Below are positions 1 to 8,518 of a stretch of 64,000 nucleotides of DNA, one piece after another (positions within the stretch are counted from its first letter, which is position 1; every line of letters begins with the position of its first letter). Under the pieces are notes generated by a model. It did not search any database and was not told the origin of the DNA. It worked only from the letters and a program-made list of their open reading frames with translations. This stretch comes from Prolixibacteraceae bacterium (GTDB lineage Bacteria; Bacteroidota; Bacteroidia; Bacteroidales; Prolixibacteraceae). A program made the translations under genes and the position numbers. The stretch covers positions 62,001-126,000 of the forward strand of contig JALNYZ010000011.1 of assembly GCA_023229575.1 (NCBI GenBank), written 5' to 3'.

Positions 1-29
1 CTGTGTAACATTTTAAAACGCGCCAAATC

Positions 30-959
30 ATGTTCTCCCTGATCATCCCTGTCTACAACGAAGCGCAACTGATCGACGATCTGGTTGCCCGGGTCGTTGC
101 CGCTGTAAAAACCTTTGCCGGCGACTACGAACTGCTCTTTGTCGACGATGGGAGCACAGACACAACAGTGGAACAGCTTTTGAAGCACCGCCTGAAGAAC
201 AAAAAAATCAAGATCATCTCCCTCTCCAAAAATTTCGGTCACCAGGCGGCATTCACCGCCGGACTGGAACACGCTACCGGGGATATTGTCGCCATGATGG
301 ATGGTGACCTGCAAGATCCGCCAGAACTACTGGCAGAAATGTACAGTAAAATTACCAGGCAGGGATACGATATTGTCAGTGGGAGAAGGATCGGTCGAAA
401 GGGGAAAAATCGGCGGACCTTCTATACTTTTCTCTTCCACCTGCTCTTCAAAAATATTGCCGGACTCGAAAACATGGAGAACGCCGGCAACTTCTCAATG
501 ATGACGCGCGAGGCGCTGCAGGCCCTGCTCTCCCTGAAAGAGAAGGTGAGATACATGCCAGGGCTTCGCTCGTTCATCGGCTTCAACCAGGGAACCGTCG
601 ATTACATCCGTGATGACAGGGCGCATGGCGAACCCAAGATGAGCCTCTCCAAACTCTTTGCCCTGGCCACCGATGCCATCTTTTCATTTTCCAGGTTTCC
701 CATCCGGTTGTGTCTCTGGCTCGGCTCGGTTGGCACCATCGTATTTCTGTTGGCAGGGATTTATGTGCTGGTAGAAAAGATTCTCGGACTGGCAGTTCTC
801 GGATGGTCATCCACCTTGCTGAGCATCTATTTCCTGGGCTCCATCCAGCTGATCTTCCTGGGCATCGTCGGCGAATATGTCTTCCGCATCTACAAGGAAT
901 CCCAAAACCGCCCGATCTATTTCATCCGCAAAATCCATGAAGATTCGACCGAAGCATGA
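30..959 (+). CDS. GT2 family polyprenyl-phosphate sugar transferase (GtrB/DPM1-like)
   Basis: This protein of 309 residues should transfer a sugar from a nucleotide donor to a polyprenyl phosphate at the inner face of the cytoplasmic membrane, giving a lipid-linked sugar donor. The N-terminal GT-A domain begins with the strand-loop IIPVYNE, carries FVDDGSTD near residue 40 and the DGDLQDPPE metal/acceptor motif near residue 92. Two hydrophobic segments near residues 230-290 match the C-terminal membrane pair of the GtrB/DPMS branch. Length is normal for that branch. The gene starts at the window edge, so an upstream operon partner cannot be excluded. The next gene downstream is a GT39-like membrane transferase that would use exactly such a lipid-linked donor, which supports the pairing. 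The substrate sugar is not deducible. It could also be an ArnC-like enzyme, but no arn genes are near. Confidence 0.88.
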   Translation: MFSLIIPVYNEAQLIDDLVARVVAAVKTFAGDYELLFVDDGSTDTTVEQLLKHRLKNKKIKIISLSKNFGHQAAFTAGLEHATGDIVAMMDGDLQDPPELLAEMYSKITRQGYDIVSGRRIGRKGKNRRTFYTFLFHLLFKNIAGLENMENAGNFSMMTREALQALLSLKEKVRYMPGLRSFIGFNQGTVDYIRDDRAHGEPKMSLSKLFALATDAIFSFSRFPIRLCLWLGSVGTIVFLLAGIYVLVEKILGLAVLGWSSTLLSIYFLGSIQLIFLGIVGEYVFRIYKESQNRPIYFIRKIHEDSTEA

Positions 960-1191
960 AGTTTGCCTCGTATTAAATTATACACAGAGTTGCACAGAGG
1001 AACCACAGAGTTTCACGGAGAAAAAATTAGAATTAGCATTTACCTGAATTTTAATGGCATAACGATTGGCTTAATAAAGATTCATATTCTTCTTGACTCT
1101 GTGTAACTCTGTGGTCCCTCTGTGCTACTCTGTGTAACCTCTTACAGGACACAACTATTTTTTCAATATATTTGGATATAAAAAATCCCGG
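960..1191. repeat. Inverted pair of 'CACAGAG' microrepeats between the two glycosyltransferases
   Basis: The spacer holds two blocks of the CACAGAG-type degenerate repeat. Block one (about 982-1022) reads as cacagagttgcacagagg-like units. Block two (about 1098-1141) is its reverse complement in order (ctgtgtaactctgtggtccc-like). Together they could fold into a long imperfect hairpin of about 40 bp arms. No gene is visible. It may act as a weak transcription barrier between the two genes, but this is inference. Confidence 0.6.
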
Positions 1192-3288
1192 ATGCAACCT
1201 CCCATCAACCCCATCATTTACCGCCCCTTGTCCGGCAAGGACAAAATTGCCAGAGGGATTTTCGACATCTGCGCCGGGTTGCTGCTGGTTTTTATCATGA
1301 TGAGCAGCAAAGAGGCCGGCATCTCGGGCGATGAGGAGGTCCACTTCCGCCAATCCGAAAAGGTTTACAACTATTTTGCCACCCACGGAACCGACCAAAG
1401 CGCACTCGATACGCCAACTTCCCACCTCAAATACTACGGCCAATCCTTCGACAACCTCACCACCATCCTGATCCGTTGGTTCGATATCGACGACATCTAC
1501 ACCTTCCGCCACCAGATGAACGGCCTGGCTGCCTGGCTCTGCATCGTTCTGGCGGGATTTCTGGCGGTTTGGCTTTCCGGGTACGGCGCCGGAATCATCA
1601 CCCTCTTCCTCTTCGCCCTCTCACTCACATTTTTGGGCCACGCGCAGAACAACCTCAAAGACATCCCCTTCGCCCTGGCCTACCTCGCCGGTACCCTCTT
1701 CCTGCTGCGGTGGCTCTTCGCGGAAAAGAGAAACTGGAAAAATGCTACACCACTTATATTCTCAATTGCTTTCTGCATAAGCATCCGTCCCGGCGGACTG
1801 CTGCTTATCTGCTACCTGCTGCTTTTCGCGGCCTTCCTGGAGTTCAAAACCTACCGGGAAACTACCAAAATCAACATTGGTACACTAAAAAACAAACTAA
1901 CGTGGATCGCTGCGATCCTGCTTATCTCCTACCTGCTCGGTATCCTGCTCTGGCCCTACGTTTTGCTCAATCCAATCACCGGTTTCTGGAAATCGTACAA
2001 CGTGATGACGCAATTCCCCACCACCATCCGCCAAATTTTCGAAGGACGGCTGGAGTGGTCCGACTGGATGCCCTGGTACTATCTCCCAAAACTGATGCTT
2101 ATCACCATTCCGCTGGTGGTATGGGTAGGTATCCTTGCTTTCTTTACTGTGTCCGGGAAGTTTGTGAAGCAACAGTGGCTCAAATATGCAATATTGATCT
2201 TCACCATCCTCTTCCCGATCCTATTTGTGATTTATGAGAAATCCAATCTCTACGGCTCCTGGCGCCACTTCCTGTTCGTCTACCCGGCCATGGTGGTACT
2301 CGCCGCCATCGGACTCTGGCATCTGCTCAACCATCTCAAATCGAAACTGATTTGGGGAGTAGCGATCACGGTAGTTTTGTTGCTGGCCATTCATCCCCTC
2401 AGCTTCCTGGTAAGGACTCATCCCTATTATTACCTCTATTACAATCAGTTAACCGGCGGACTAAAAGGCGCATACGGAAAATACGAAACCGATTATTACT
2501 ACCACTCCATCCGCGGAGGGTCTGAATGGCTGATCAATTACCTGAAAATCAACCATCCAAATGACAGCCTGCAGGTGGCCACCAACTTCCCGGCCGATTG
2601 GTTTTTCCGAAATGAAAAAAGACTGGATGTCAAGTATTATCCATGGACTGACCGTAGCCAGCACGACTGGGATTACTTTGTAGTGGCCAACAGCTACATC
2701 TCGCCTGCCCTTCTGAAGAACAAAATGTGGCCTCCCAAAAATTCCATCAAAATCATTTATGCCGACGACATCCCGATTTGCGTGGTGGTCAAGCGGGAAA
2801 GCAAGCAGGATTTTCTGGGATACTTATCGATTCAACAGGAGCATCTCGAAGAAGCAGTCAAATATTTTGAAGAAGCCCTGAAAAAAGAGTGCCAGGATGA
2901 ACTAATCTTTTTTAATTTTGCGACGGTCTGGTACGCTGTGGGTGATAAAGTAAAAGCAATGTCGCTCCTGCAAAAAGGGTTGGAGATCAATCCGGAAAAT
3001 GAGCAGATCCTGATGTTTCAGGCAAATATCCATGCCGAAAACGGGGAGAAGGAGAAGGCTGCGGTTTTGTACAAACAGGTGATTGGCCTCAACCGGAAAT
3101 ATTTCGAAGCCTATCCGCCACTGGCAAAGATCCTGACCGGAGAAGGAAAACTGAAAGAGGCCCGCGCACTGCTCAAAAGCTGCCTGACAATGAACCCCGG
3201 ATTCAAGGCTGCCTACGCAGGATTGGCCGACTGTTACCGGGTAAGCGATCCTGATGTGGCCAAGAAATATGATGAATTGGCGAAGTAG
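1192..3288 (+). CDS. GT39/ArnT-like membrane glycosyltransferase with C-terminal TPR domain
   Basis: A polytopic membrane protein of 698 residues, predicted to transfer sugar from a polyprenyl-phosphate donor onto a protein or glycan on the periplasmic side. After the first membrane helix comes SGDEEVHF (Asp47-Glu48-Glu49), the acidic loop-1 motif typical of GT-C/PMT-type enzymes. About eleven hydrophobic segments run to roughly residue 430. The last 130 residues are soluble and helical and look like three to four TPR units (repeated pattern of A, G, Y and L with asparagine-proline turns, such as GLEINPENEQ). The upstream GT2 gene probably supplies its lipid-linked donor. Start chosen at the ATG at 1192, which precedes a short cytoplasmic tail. 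The acceptor is unknown. TPR fusion to such an enzyme is seen in Bacteroidota but is less usual than the stand-alone form. Confidence 0.78.
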   Translation: MQPPINPIIYRPLSGKDKIARGIFDICAGLLLVFIMMSSKEAGISGDEEVHFRQSEKVYNYFATHGTDQSALDTPTSHLKYYGQSFDNLTTILIRWFDIDDIYTFRHQMNGLAAWLCIVLAGFLAVWLSGYGAGIITLFLFALSLTFLGHAQNNLKDIPFALAYLAGTLFLLRWLFAEKRNWKNATPLIFSIAFCISIRPGGLLLICYLLLFAAFLEFKTYRETTKINIGTLKNKLTWIAAILLISYLLGILLWPYVLLNPITGFWKSYNVMTQFPTTIRQIFEGRLEWSDWMPWYYLPKLMLITIPLVVWVGILAFFTVSGKFVKQQWLKYAILIFTILFPILFVIYEKSNLYGSWRHFLFVYPAMVVLAAIGLWHLLNHLKSKLIWGVAITVVLLLAIHPLSFLVRTHPYYYLYYNQLTGGLKGAYGKYETDYYYHSIRGGSEWLINYLKINHPNDSLQVATNFPADWFFRNEKRLDVKYYPWTDRSQHDWDYFVVANSYISPALLKNKMWPPKNSIKIIYADDIPICVVVKRESKQDFLGYLSIQQEHLEEAVKYFEEALKKECQDELIFFNFATVWYAVGDKVKAMSLLQKGLEINPENEQILMFQANIHAENGEKEKAAVLYKQVIGLNRKYFEAYPPLAKILTGEGKLKEARALLKSCLTMNPGFKAAYAGLADCYRVSDPDVAKKYDELAK

Positions 3289-3433
3289 CCCCTTTGTGAA
3301 AACCTTCGTGAAACCTTTGAGTCCTTCGTGGTTAATTTTTTTCTCACCATAAAGTACACGAAGGAAAGCACAAAGGAAACTCAAAGGATATCCGTTTTAA
3401 AAAATTAAATTTTATAACAATAATTTACTCAAA
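3289..3433. repeat. Inverted 'CTTCGTG / CACGAAGG' microrepeat
   Basis: Just after the stop codon of the membrane transferase lies a block of ttcgtg-aaacctttgag-type units (about 3298-3332). It is followed by its near reverse complement (about 3352-3390, cacgaaggaaagcacaaagg-like). The arrangement copies that at 982-1141 with a different core word. No coding potential is seen. It could serve as a transcription terminator-like hairpin. Confidence 0.5.
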
Positions 3434-3679
3434 ATGAAAAAATCCATCATCCGTTTGGCACTGGCATTTGTCATGATGCTGAACATCGCAGGAGTCGCTT
3501 TGGCCCAACAAGCAAAGGCACAAAAAGATACCGTCAATGCCGACAAGGCTGCCAAACCCGTATTCTATGATGCGGCCGAAGAGGAAACCAAAAGTGGTTC
3601 AAATACAGCCATCTATATTGCTGTCGGTGTTGTGGTAGCCGCCGGTGTCGTCTTTATGTTGCGCAAAAAGAAAAAATAA
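3434..3679 (+). CDS. Small exported single-span membrane protein
   Basis: An 81-residue protein with an N-terminal signal peptide (residues 1-24, ending ALA), a short polar charged stretch, and a C-terminal hydrophobic helix (about 60-76) closed by Arg-Lys-Lys-Lys-Lys. This is a signal peptide plus stop-transfer design, so the middle part would face the periplasm. I do not recognise the family. It resembles the many small 'LPXTG-less' anchored proteins of Bacteroidota, and no function should be assigned. It ends 3 bp before a very strong hairpin. The AT-rich leader and its own spacer suggest its own transcription unit rather than an operon with the transferase. Confidence 0.6.
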   Translation: MKKSIIRLALAFVMMLNIAGVALAQQAKAQKDTVNADKAAKPVFYDAAEEETKSGSNTAIYIAVGVVVAAGVVFMLRKKKK

Positions 3680-3682
3680 GGT

Positions 3683-3740
3683 GTATTTGGATTAATTTTT
3701 GTGTTCCGGTGCGTCGGAACACAAAAATTAATCCAAATAC
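3683..3740. terminator. Bidirectional terminator: perfect 26-bp inverted repeat overlapping the selD stop codon
   Basis: Arms 3683-3708 and 3715-3740 are perfectly complementary over 26 bp with a 6-nt loop (gtgcgt). On the + strand the stem is followed by a T-run at 3746-3751. On the - strand it is followed by a T-rich stretch (complement of 3666-3678). It therefore fits as a Rho-independent terminator for both the small + strand gene and the convergent selD gene. The right arm contains the last codons and the TAA of selD (TAA at 3728-3730), so the left arm is an inverted copy of the selD 3' end. Confidence 0.88.
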
Positions 3741-4765
3741 ATTGATTTTTTGCTTTTGGGCACCGCCTCCCCAATCACCGCCGACTCAGGCAAGCCGGCC
3801 TTTTTCAATGCCTCCAAAACTACTTCCACCTTTGCGGCCGGCACCGCCATCAGCAATCCTCCGGAGGTTTGGGCATCACAGCAAAGCATCTTTCGTTCAT
3901 ATTCGAGGGAAGATCCGAAGACCGTACTCTCCTTCACAAATTCCAGGTTCCTGAATGCCGCTCCCGGGATGCACCCCTCTTCAAGCAATGCCAAGGCCTC
4001 AGGAAAATGTGGCAGTACCTTCGACTGGATCCGGATCGTTACATTGCTTGCCTCCGCCATCCGCATCGCATGACCGAGTAACCCAAATCCGGTGATATCG
4101 GTAGCCCCTTTCAAATTATATTCCTGCATCACTTCCGCTCCGCTTTTGTTTAGCAGCTTCATGTAATCCAAAGCTCTTTGCACGGTTGCCTCATCCGTCA
4201 TTCCGTTTCGCTGTCCGGCTAAAATCACTCCGGAGCCCAATGGCTTGGTCAGTATCAGCACATCCCCTGCCCTAACACCTGAGTTGGTGATCAGCCTGTC
4301 AGGATGCACTGTTCCCACCACCGCCAGTCCAAACTTGGGTGGATAATCCTCAATGGTATGGCCACCCAACACCAACGCTCCGGCCTCGGCTACCTTGTCG
4401 TGCCCCCCTTGCATGATTTCCCCGAAAACTTCGAGCGGCATTTTGGCAGCGGAGAATATCATCAGGTTCAGAACGAGCAGTGGCGTTCCTCCCATGGCAT
4501 AAACATCGCTCAGCGCGTTGGCCGCGGCAATCTGTCCGAACTCGAAGCCATCCCGGCAGACCGGCGGGAAAAAGTCGGTGGTATAAATCAGGGCCGTCTC
4601 ATCGTTGAGCTTGTAAACACCTGCATCATCATGCGTTTCAATCCCGACCATCAGATTGGGATGCTCCACCCTGGGCAGCTTCGCCAGGATCTCCCCCAAC
4701 TGAACAGGGGATAATTTGGCCGAACAACCACCCTGCTCAACCGTAGATAAAAGATCAAATTTCAT
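3728..4765 (-). CDS. selD: Selenophosphate synthetase SelD
   Basis: SelD makes selenophosphate from selenide and ATP, the activated selenium donor for tRNA 2-selenouridine and/or selenocysteine. The chosen start at 4765 gives MKFDLLSTVEQGGCSAK, with Cys14 and Lys17 at the positions of the catalytic Cys17/Lys20 of the E. coli enzyme; the usual second Cys is Ala. Downstream are the ATP-binding features of the PurM-like fold: YTTDFFPP, ANALSDVYAMGG, LVLGGHT and TDITGFGLLGH. The reading frame runs 16 codons further upstream, but that extension is translated microrepeat and is rejected. The length (345 residues) is normal. The catalytic residue is Cys, not Sec. Its partners (mnmH, yedF, aminotransferase, DUF3343) lie at 37.1-40.5 kb. 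The last codons lie inside a terminator hairpin. Confidence 0.96.
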   Translation of the reverse strand: MKFDLLSTVEQGGCSAKLSPVQLGEILAKLPRVEHPNLMVGIETHDDAGVYKLNDETALIYTTDFFPPVCRDGFEFGQIAAANALSDVYAMGGTPLLVLNLMIFSAAKMPLEVFGEIMQGGHDKVAEAGALVLGGHTIEDYPPKFGLAVVGTVHPDRLITNSGVRAGDVLILTKPLGSGVILAGQRNGMTDEATVQRALDYMKLLNKSGAEVMQEYNLKGATDITGFGLLGHAMRMAEASNVTIRIQSKVLPHFPEALALLEEGCIPGAAFRNLEFVKESTVFGSSLEYERKMLCCDAQTSGGLLMAVPAAKVEVVLEALKKAGLPESAVIGEAVPKSKKSMYLD

Positions 4766-5364
4766 AACCACAAAAATAGCCACAGATTGCACAAATAAAA
4801 AACAAATGAACACAGATGAACCCCTTCCCTACCACAGATTGCACAAATGAACACAAATTAACCACGGCTAACCACGGATTTCACAAACTACACAGATTAA
4901 AAAAAAACCTTCAAATATTTCAAACCCACTAAAACCGGGCCCTTACCTCAAATAGCACAAATGAACACAAAGAAAAGCGCTCCCTGAAAGAAAATAAATA
5001 CCAAAAAATTCGTTTATTTAATTCATTTACTGTAACTTGTATAAACAATCATATTCTTATATTAGTTACAATATGGATGAAGAATACATTTTTAAGGATG
5101 AATGCTAATTAATTTTGGTACTGAAAAACTCGAATACAAACGATTTATCTTCTAGTTACTGTTTCTCAGCTAAATGAACCCACATCCTATATAGCTCCAT
5201 TTGTGGTCATTTGTGTCCACTAGTGGTCAGGGCAATCTTATTTGTGTCCATTTGTGCCATTTGTGGTAGAGCAATCTTATTTGTGTCCATTTGTGCCATT
5301 TGTGGTAGAGCAATCTTATTTGTGTCCATTTGTGCTATTTGTGGTTAGGGCCGGATTAATGGTT
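4766..5364. repeat. Repeat-filled spacer with a three-unit 39-bp tandem repeat
   Basis: No gene is seen. The first 200 bases upstream of selD hold degenerate copies of the accacagattgcacaaatg / ttgtgcaatctgtgg family; one copy directly abuts the selD start codon. The middle (about 4980-5180) is AT-rich without visible structure. At 5232-5348 a 39-bp unit (gcaatcttatttgtgtccat followed by ttgtgccatttgtggtaga) is repeated three times with few differences. It stays open in one frame only because 39 is a multiple of three; this is not evidence of coding. Confidence 0.75.
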
Positions 5365-8085
5365 TTAAAACTCCACTTTCACCATCGCGGTCCCGTTAAA
5401 ATCTTTTACCCGTACCGATTCAGTATCAGCATCATAACTCCCGCCTGATACTTTAACCGCTTTTTTCCCTTCTGGGTGTGGCAGACGAATGATCACATCA
5501 TTGGGTTTGGTTCCGGAATCGCAGACAATGGACGTTTCAATAAATCCTGCCTTTGTGTTAGAAGTGACCTGCAACGAGACAGGACCAAAATAGCTGACTA
5601 CGTTTTTCAGTCTGATCTGCTTTCCGTCCTCCATCCATTTGCGCGGTATTCCGGGTAATAGTTTTAAGGTTTGGCCCTCTTCAAGGTACAACATCCATCT
5701 TGTTTCCATCAGAAACCATCCCTCTTCATGCGTTTTATGAGCACTGACCTGGAAAACATGTTCCCAAAAAGTGTAGGTTTCACAGTCGGAAAGCGCTGAG
5801 AATGTGTTGTAATAAGTTTTTAAGAATGGCTTTGTCAAACCAAGTTTCAACTGAATCCAGTTATGCCGGCTGTAATAGGGTTGACTGAAGGCTGCATTGC
5901 GCTGATAAAACAATTCGCTGTGGTAATCCAGTATCATTTTTGATACCGGCTCCTCCGGCGCGAGTACTTCACAAAAGACAAGATACAACGGCCCTAACAG
6001 CACATCGGGCACCGTAACCGTTCCATGTGAGAAAAAGGTTTCTGGGGTGATGTGCAGCGCTCTGGGACCCACCGCCTCCGTCCAGGGTGGGACGGTAGGG
6101 CACCATCGGCCATCGCCAAGTGGAACAACCGGAGAGTTTGAAATACTGTTCATCAATGAGATACGGATGTCCAGCTTCCATGCCTCGGCTTCCTGTGCCA
6201 ATCGCTTTGACTGTGCCACATTGATATCCTTCAGCATTTCGGCCACACGGCTGACACCCAAATAAGCATAAGCGTTGAGCATGTATTGATGAAACGGATC
6301 TTCCGGATCGGCAACTTTCCCGGCAATCATTCCATACCCTTTCCCTGACAGTTCTTCTTTCTTATTCTTCGCTCTCCACTGGATCAAAAAGTCGCATGCT
6401 TTTAACAACTTGGGTTCAACCTGTCTCATCCATTCCTTATCCCCGGTATAACGGAAGTATTCACCCATGCTCCAAAGCGCGGCGCCGGTCTCCACCATAT
6501 AACCGCCAAAATTCTGAATCATCCCGTCATCATGCTGTTTGTCCAGGAAGAAGGTGATGGACCTGCGGGCAATATCAGGTAATCCCATCGAATTATAGAA
6601 CTGTACAATCGGAGAACTTTCAGTGCCAATGGGAGAATACACGCCGATGGCCGGGGCCAGCGTTCCATCGGGTTCAGTCCCGTAAGTGATCAGGTCGAGG
6701 TGCAACAATCCTGCCCGAATCATTTCATTGATTCTCTGCTCGGGTACACTTATCCGCGCGGCTTTATCCAGTTTTTCCTTCCAGAACAGCCTGCATTCAT
6801 CAAATCTTGAATCGAACGATTGTTTGGACAATTCCACTCCCCTCTCTTGGGAAATGGGCGAGTGTGGAAGATAAAATTCGAATACCGCCTTTTCATTCGG
6901 TTTTAACAATACGGCTATCTCCTCGTCATGCAATGGCCGCCCGTTTAATTTGCTGATTCCAAAGATTCTGCCTGATGAAAAAGAAGAGAAACCGTTTTCC
7001 TTGTTGAAAGTGTAGTCAACTTTTTTCGCCGACCCCGCTGCATTTGGCCGCACTGTCTTAAACCAGGCATAACGTGGAACAGAAGATTTATTAATTGCTT
7101 CGTTGCGGTAATACAAAACCGTAGTTTCCGTTTTGTTATTTTCATCTTCAAGCCTTGGCTGGACGAGTTCTTCCTGTCCCTTCGTGAGCATATGCCCCCT
7201 GCTGAACCTGTCCGCAACCAAAAAATCAGTTCCAATGGTAGATTGGGCAGTTAAAGGAGATTTTTCCAACGAAACAAAAGCGGTCGAACGGTATTCAATA
7301 TCCTCATCCATCAGGGTCGTATGAAGAATAGGTAGCACGCCCTCTTCCAACCTTCGGGGAGTGCTTATTGCTACACCCTGGCCACGTCCGACAATGTATC
7401 CGTATTCCACGGCCCTGTTTTCCAATTCAGGCAGCAAAACTGCAGAATAGGAATTGCCTGGACTGATCATGTTCATCTCACTTTTTGGATTCGTACGGTT
7501 ATCCGACAATTCGAAGATGCGCATATCACGGCTTATTCCCAACCATGTTGGACAGGGTTGATTTCGTGTATGCACGGCCGCGGAATCAAAGGATTCTTCC
7601 GGTTCATCCGCAATTTGTTGCAGCTTGCTTTTCAGATTGCGTTGCTTTACTGCAGACTCGATCTGAGCATAACTCCGGAGATCGTCAAATGGAGCTACTG
7701 CAACGTGATATTCGGGTATATAAATGGGGTAATCTTTATTGACATCCCTGAGAAAAAAGGAAAATGGATCTTGATCCGTCCTGACAGTTACAATTGTAGC
7801 TCCACTGCCCGTGTTGTTCTGAACATTCATTAAGGTAACAACAATGCGCACCACATCATTCGATTTTATTTCAAATGAATTCCCTTTGATCCTTCCCTTT
7901 CCCGTAACGATTTCAATCTTTGACAGTTTCCCGTTCAGGACTTCAATGGTTCCTTTGGATTGGACCTTCTGCCATGAAAGTGCAATTTTCTGATTGTCTG
8001 AACTTACACTGGTTTGCCCCAAAACAATGAAAGAACAGCATACCAACACAAACAATCCTGTCAGAAAAAGTCTCAATGTTCTCAT
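5365..8085 (-). CDS. Secreted six-hairpin glycosidase-superfamily protein
   Basis: A 906-residue exported protein with a clear signal peptide (residues 1-23, ending VLGQ). Residues about 25-430 are beta-rich, as expected of the N-terminal supersandwich/beta domains of these enzymes. Residues about 440-800 form a helical region typical of (alpha/alpha)6 barrels: GLLHLDLITYGTEPDGTLAP, a FGGYMVETGAALWSMGEYFR helix, and WCPTVPPWTEAVGPRALH. A C-terminal beta-sandwich follows. A role in plant or microbial glycan breakdown in the periplasm is likely. Specific activity (rhamnosidase-like, amylo-glucosidase-like or other) cannot be fixed from sequence by eye. It stands alone between repeat-rich spacers with no SusCD pair adjacent. 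Acidic residues such as the Glu of the MVETGAALW helix are candidates for catalysis. Confidence 0.72.
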   Translation of the reverse strand: MRTLRLFLTGLFVLVCCSFIVLGQTSVSSDNQKIALSWQKVQSKGTIEVLNGKLSKIEIVTGKGRIKGNSFEIKSNDVVRIVVTLMNVQNNTGSGATIVTVRTDQDPFSFFLRDVNKDYPIYIPEYHVAVAPFDDLRSYAQIESAVKQRNLKSKLQQIADEPEESFDSAAVHTRNQPCPTWLGISRDMRIFELSDNRTNPKSEMNMISPGNSYSAVLLPELENRAVEYGYIVGRGQGVAISTPRRLEEGVLPILHTTLMDEDIEYRSTAFVSLEKSPLTAQSTIGTDFLVADRFSRGHMLTKGQEELVQPRLEDENNKTETTVLYYRNEAINKSSVPRYAWFKTVRPNAAGSAKKVDYTFNKENGFSSFSSGRIFGISKLNGRPLHDEEIAVLLKPNEKAVFEFYLPHSPISQERGVELSKQSFDSRFDECRLFWKEKLDKAARISVPEQRINEMIRAGLLHLDLITYGTEPDGTLAPAIGVYSPIGTESSPIVQFYNSMGLPDIARRSITFFLDKQHDDGMIQNFGGYMVETGAALWSMGEYFRYTGDKEWMRQVEPKLLKACDFLIQWRAKNKKEELSGKGYGMIAGKVADPEDPFHQYMLNAYAYLGVSRVAEMLKDINVAQSKRLAQEAEAWKLDIRISLMNSISNSPVVPLGDGRWCPTVPPWTEAVGPRALHITPETFFSHGTVTVPDVLLGPLYLVFCEVLAPEEPVSKMILDYHSELFYQRNAAFSQPYYSRHNWIQLKLGLTKPFLKTYYNTFSALSDCETYTFWEHVFQVSAHKTHEEGWFLMETRWMLYLEEGQTLKLLPGIPRKWMEDGKQIRLKNVVSYFGPVSLQVTSNTKAGFIETSIVCDSGTKPNDVIIRLPHPEGKKAVKVSGGSYDADTESVRVKDFNGTAMVKVEF

Positions 8086-8518
8086 GGATGGAAAAATTTA
8101 GTGTACACTTTATACCTTGGCCTACATGCAATGTTTTTAAGCATGGATATTTAATCCGGGATAGTATATGGAATTAACAAATTTCCAAAAATTCAATGTT
8201 AATGAACAGTTTGGTAGCATAAATTTAATCATTCGAACATATCAAAATAGTCTGAATCAGGATTTTCAGAATTAAAAAATTAACAGAATTGGAGTAGTGA
8301 CGTGATTATATTTTCGGATTCGTAAACCTTATTTTTCAGCTGTAACCTTAGTAGAAAGTATATAATTGATTGAAATTAAACATATTACCTTGCTTTGGAT
8401 ATCACTTTGCGACTAATCCGGATATGATTCTGCAATTGACATCAGGAATAATCTAATAAGGTTTTTTACAAATCATAATCCTGTTAATTCTGAAATTCTG
8501 AAAATTCTGATTCAGACA
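8086..8518. repeat. AT-rich spacer bounded by an inverted pair of the 'CTGAAAATTCTGATTCAGACA' repeat
   Basis: No gene is seen. A repeat copy in reverse orientation lies at about 8252-8296 and a forward copy at about 8478-8518. The forward copy ends exactly at the stop codon of the neighbouring activase gene. Between them the DNA is AT-rich and carries no obvious hairpin terminator. Together the copies form a long imperfect inverted pair about 230 bp apart. Confidence 0.6.

Noticed and set aside
1476..2237. 253-codon frame inside the membrane glycosyltransferase gene
   Set aside because: It lies entirely within a well-supported membrane-protein gene in another frame, with an Arg/Pro/His-rich composition typical of shadow frames.
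3728..4765. SelD as a selenocysteine-containing selenoprotein
   Set aside because: The catalytic position is a Cys codon, not TGA.
5232..5348. CRISPR-like array
   Set aside because: The repeats are directly contiguous with no unique spacers, and no cas gene is near.
5242..5448. Open frame across the 39-bp tandem repeats giving a repeated CPFVPFVVEQSYL peptide
   Set aside because: The repeat length is a multiple of three, so the frame stays open by arithmetic. The same words occur in other spacers with no frame, and there is no start signal.
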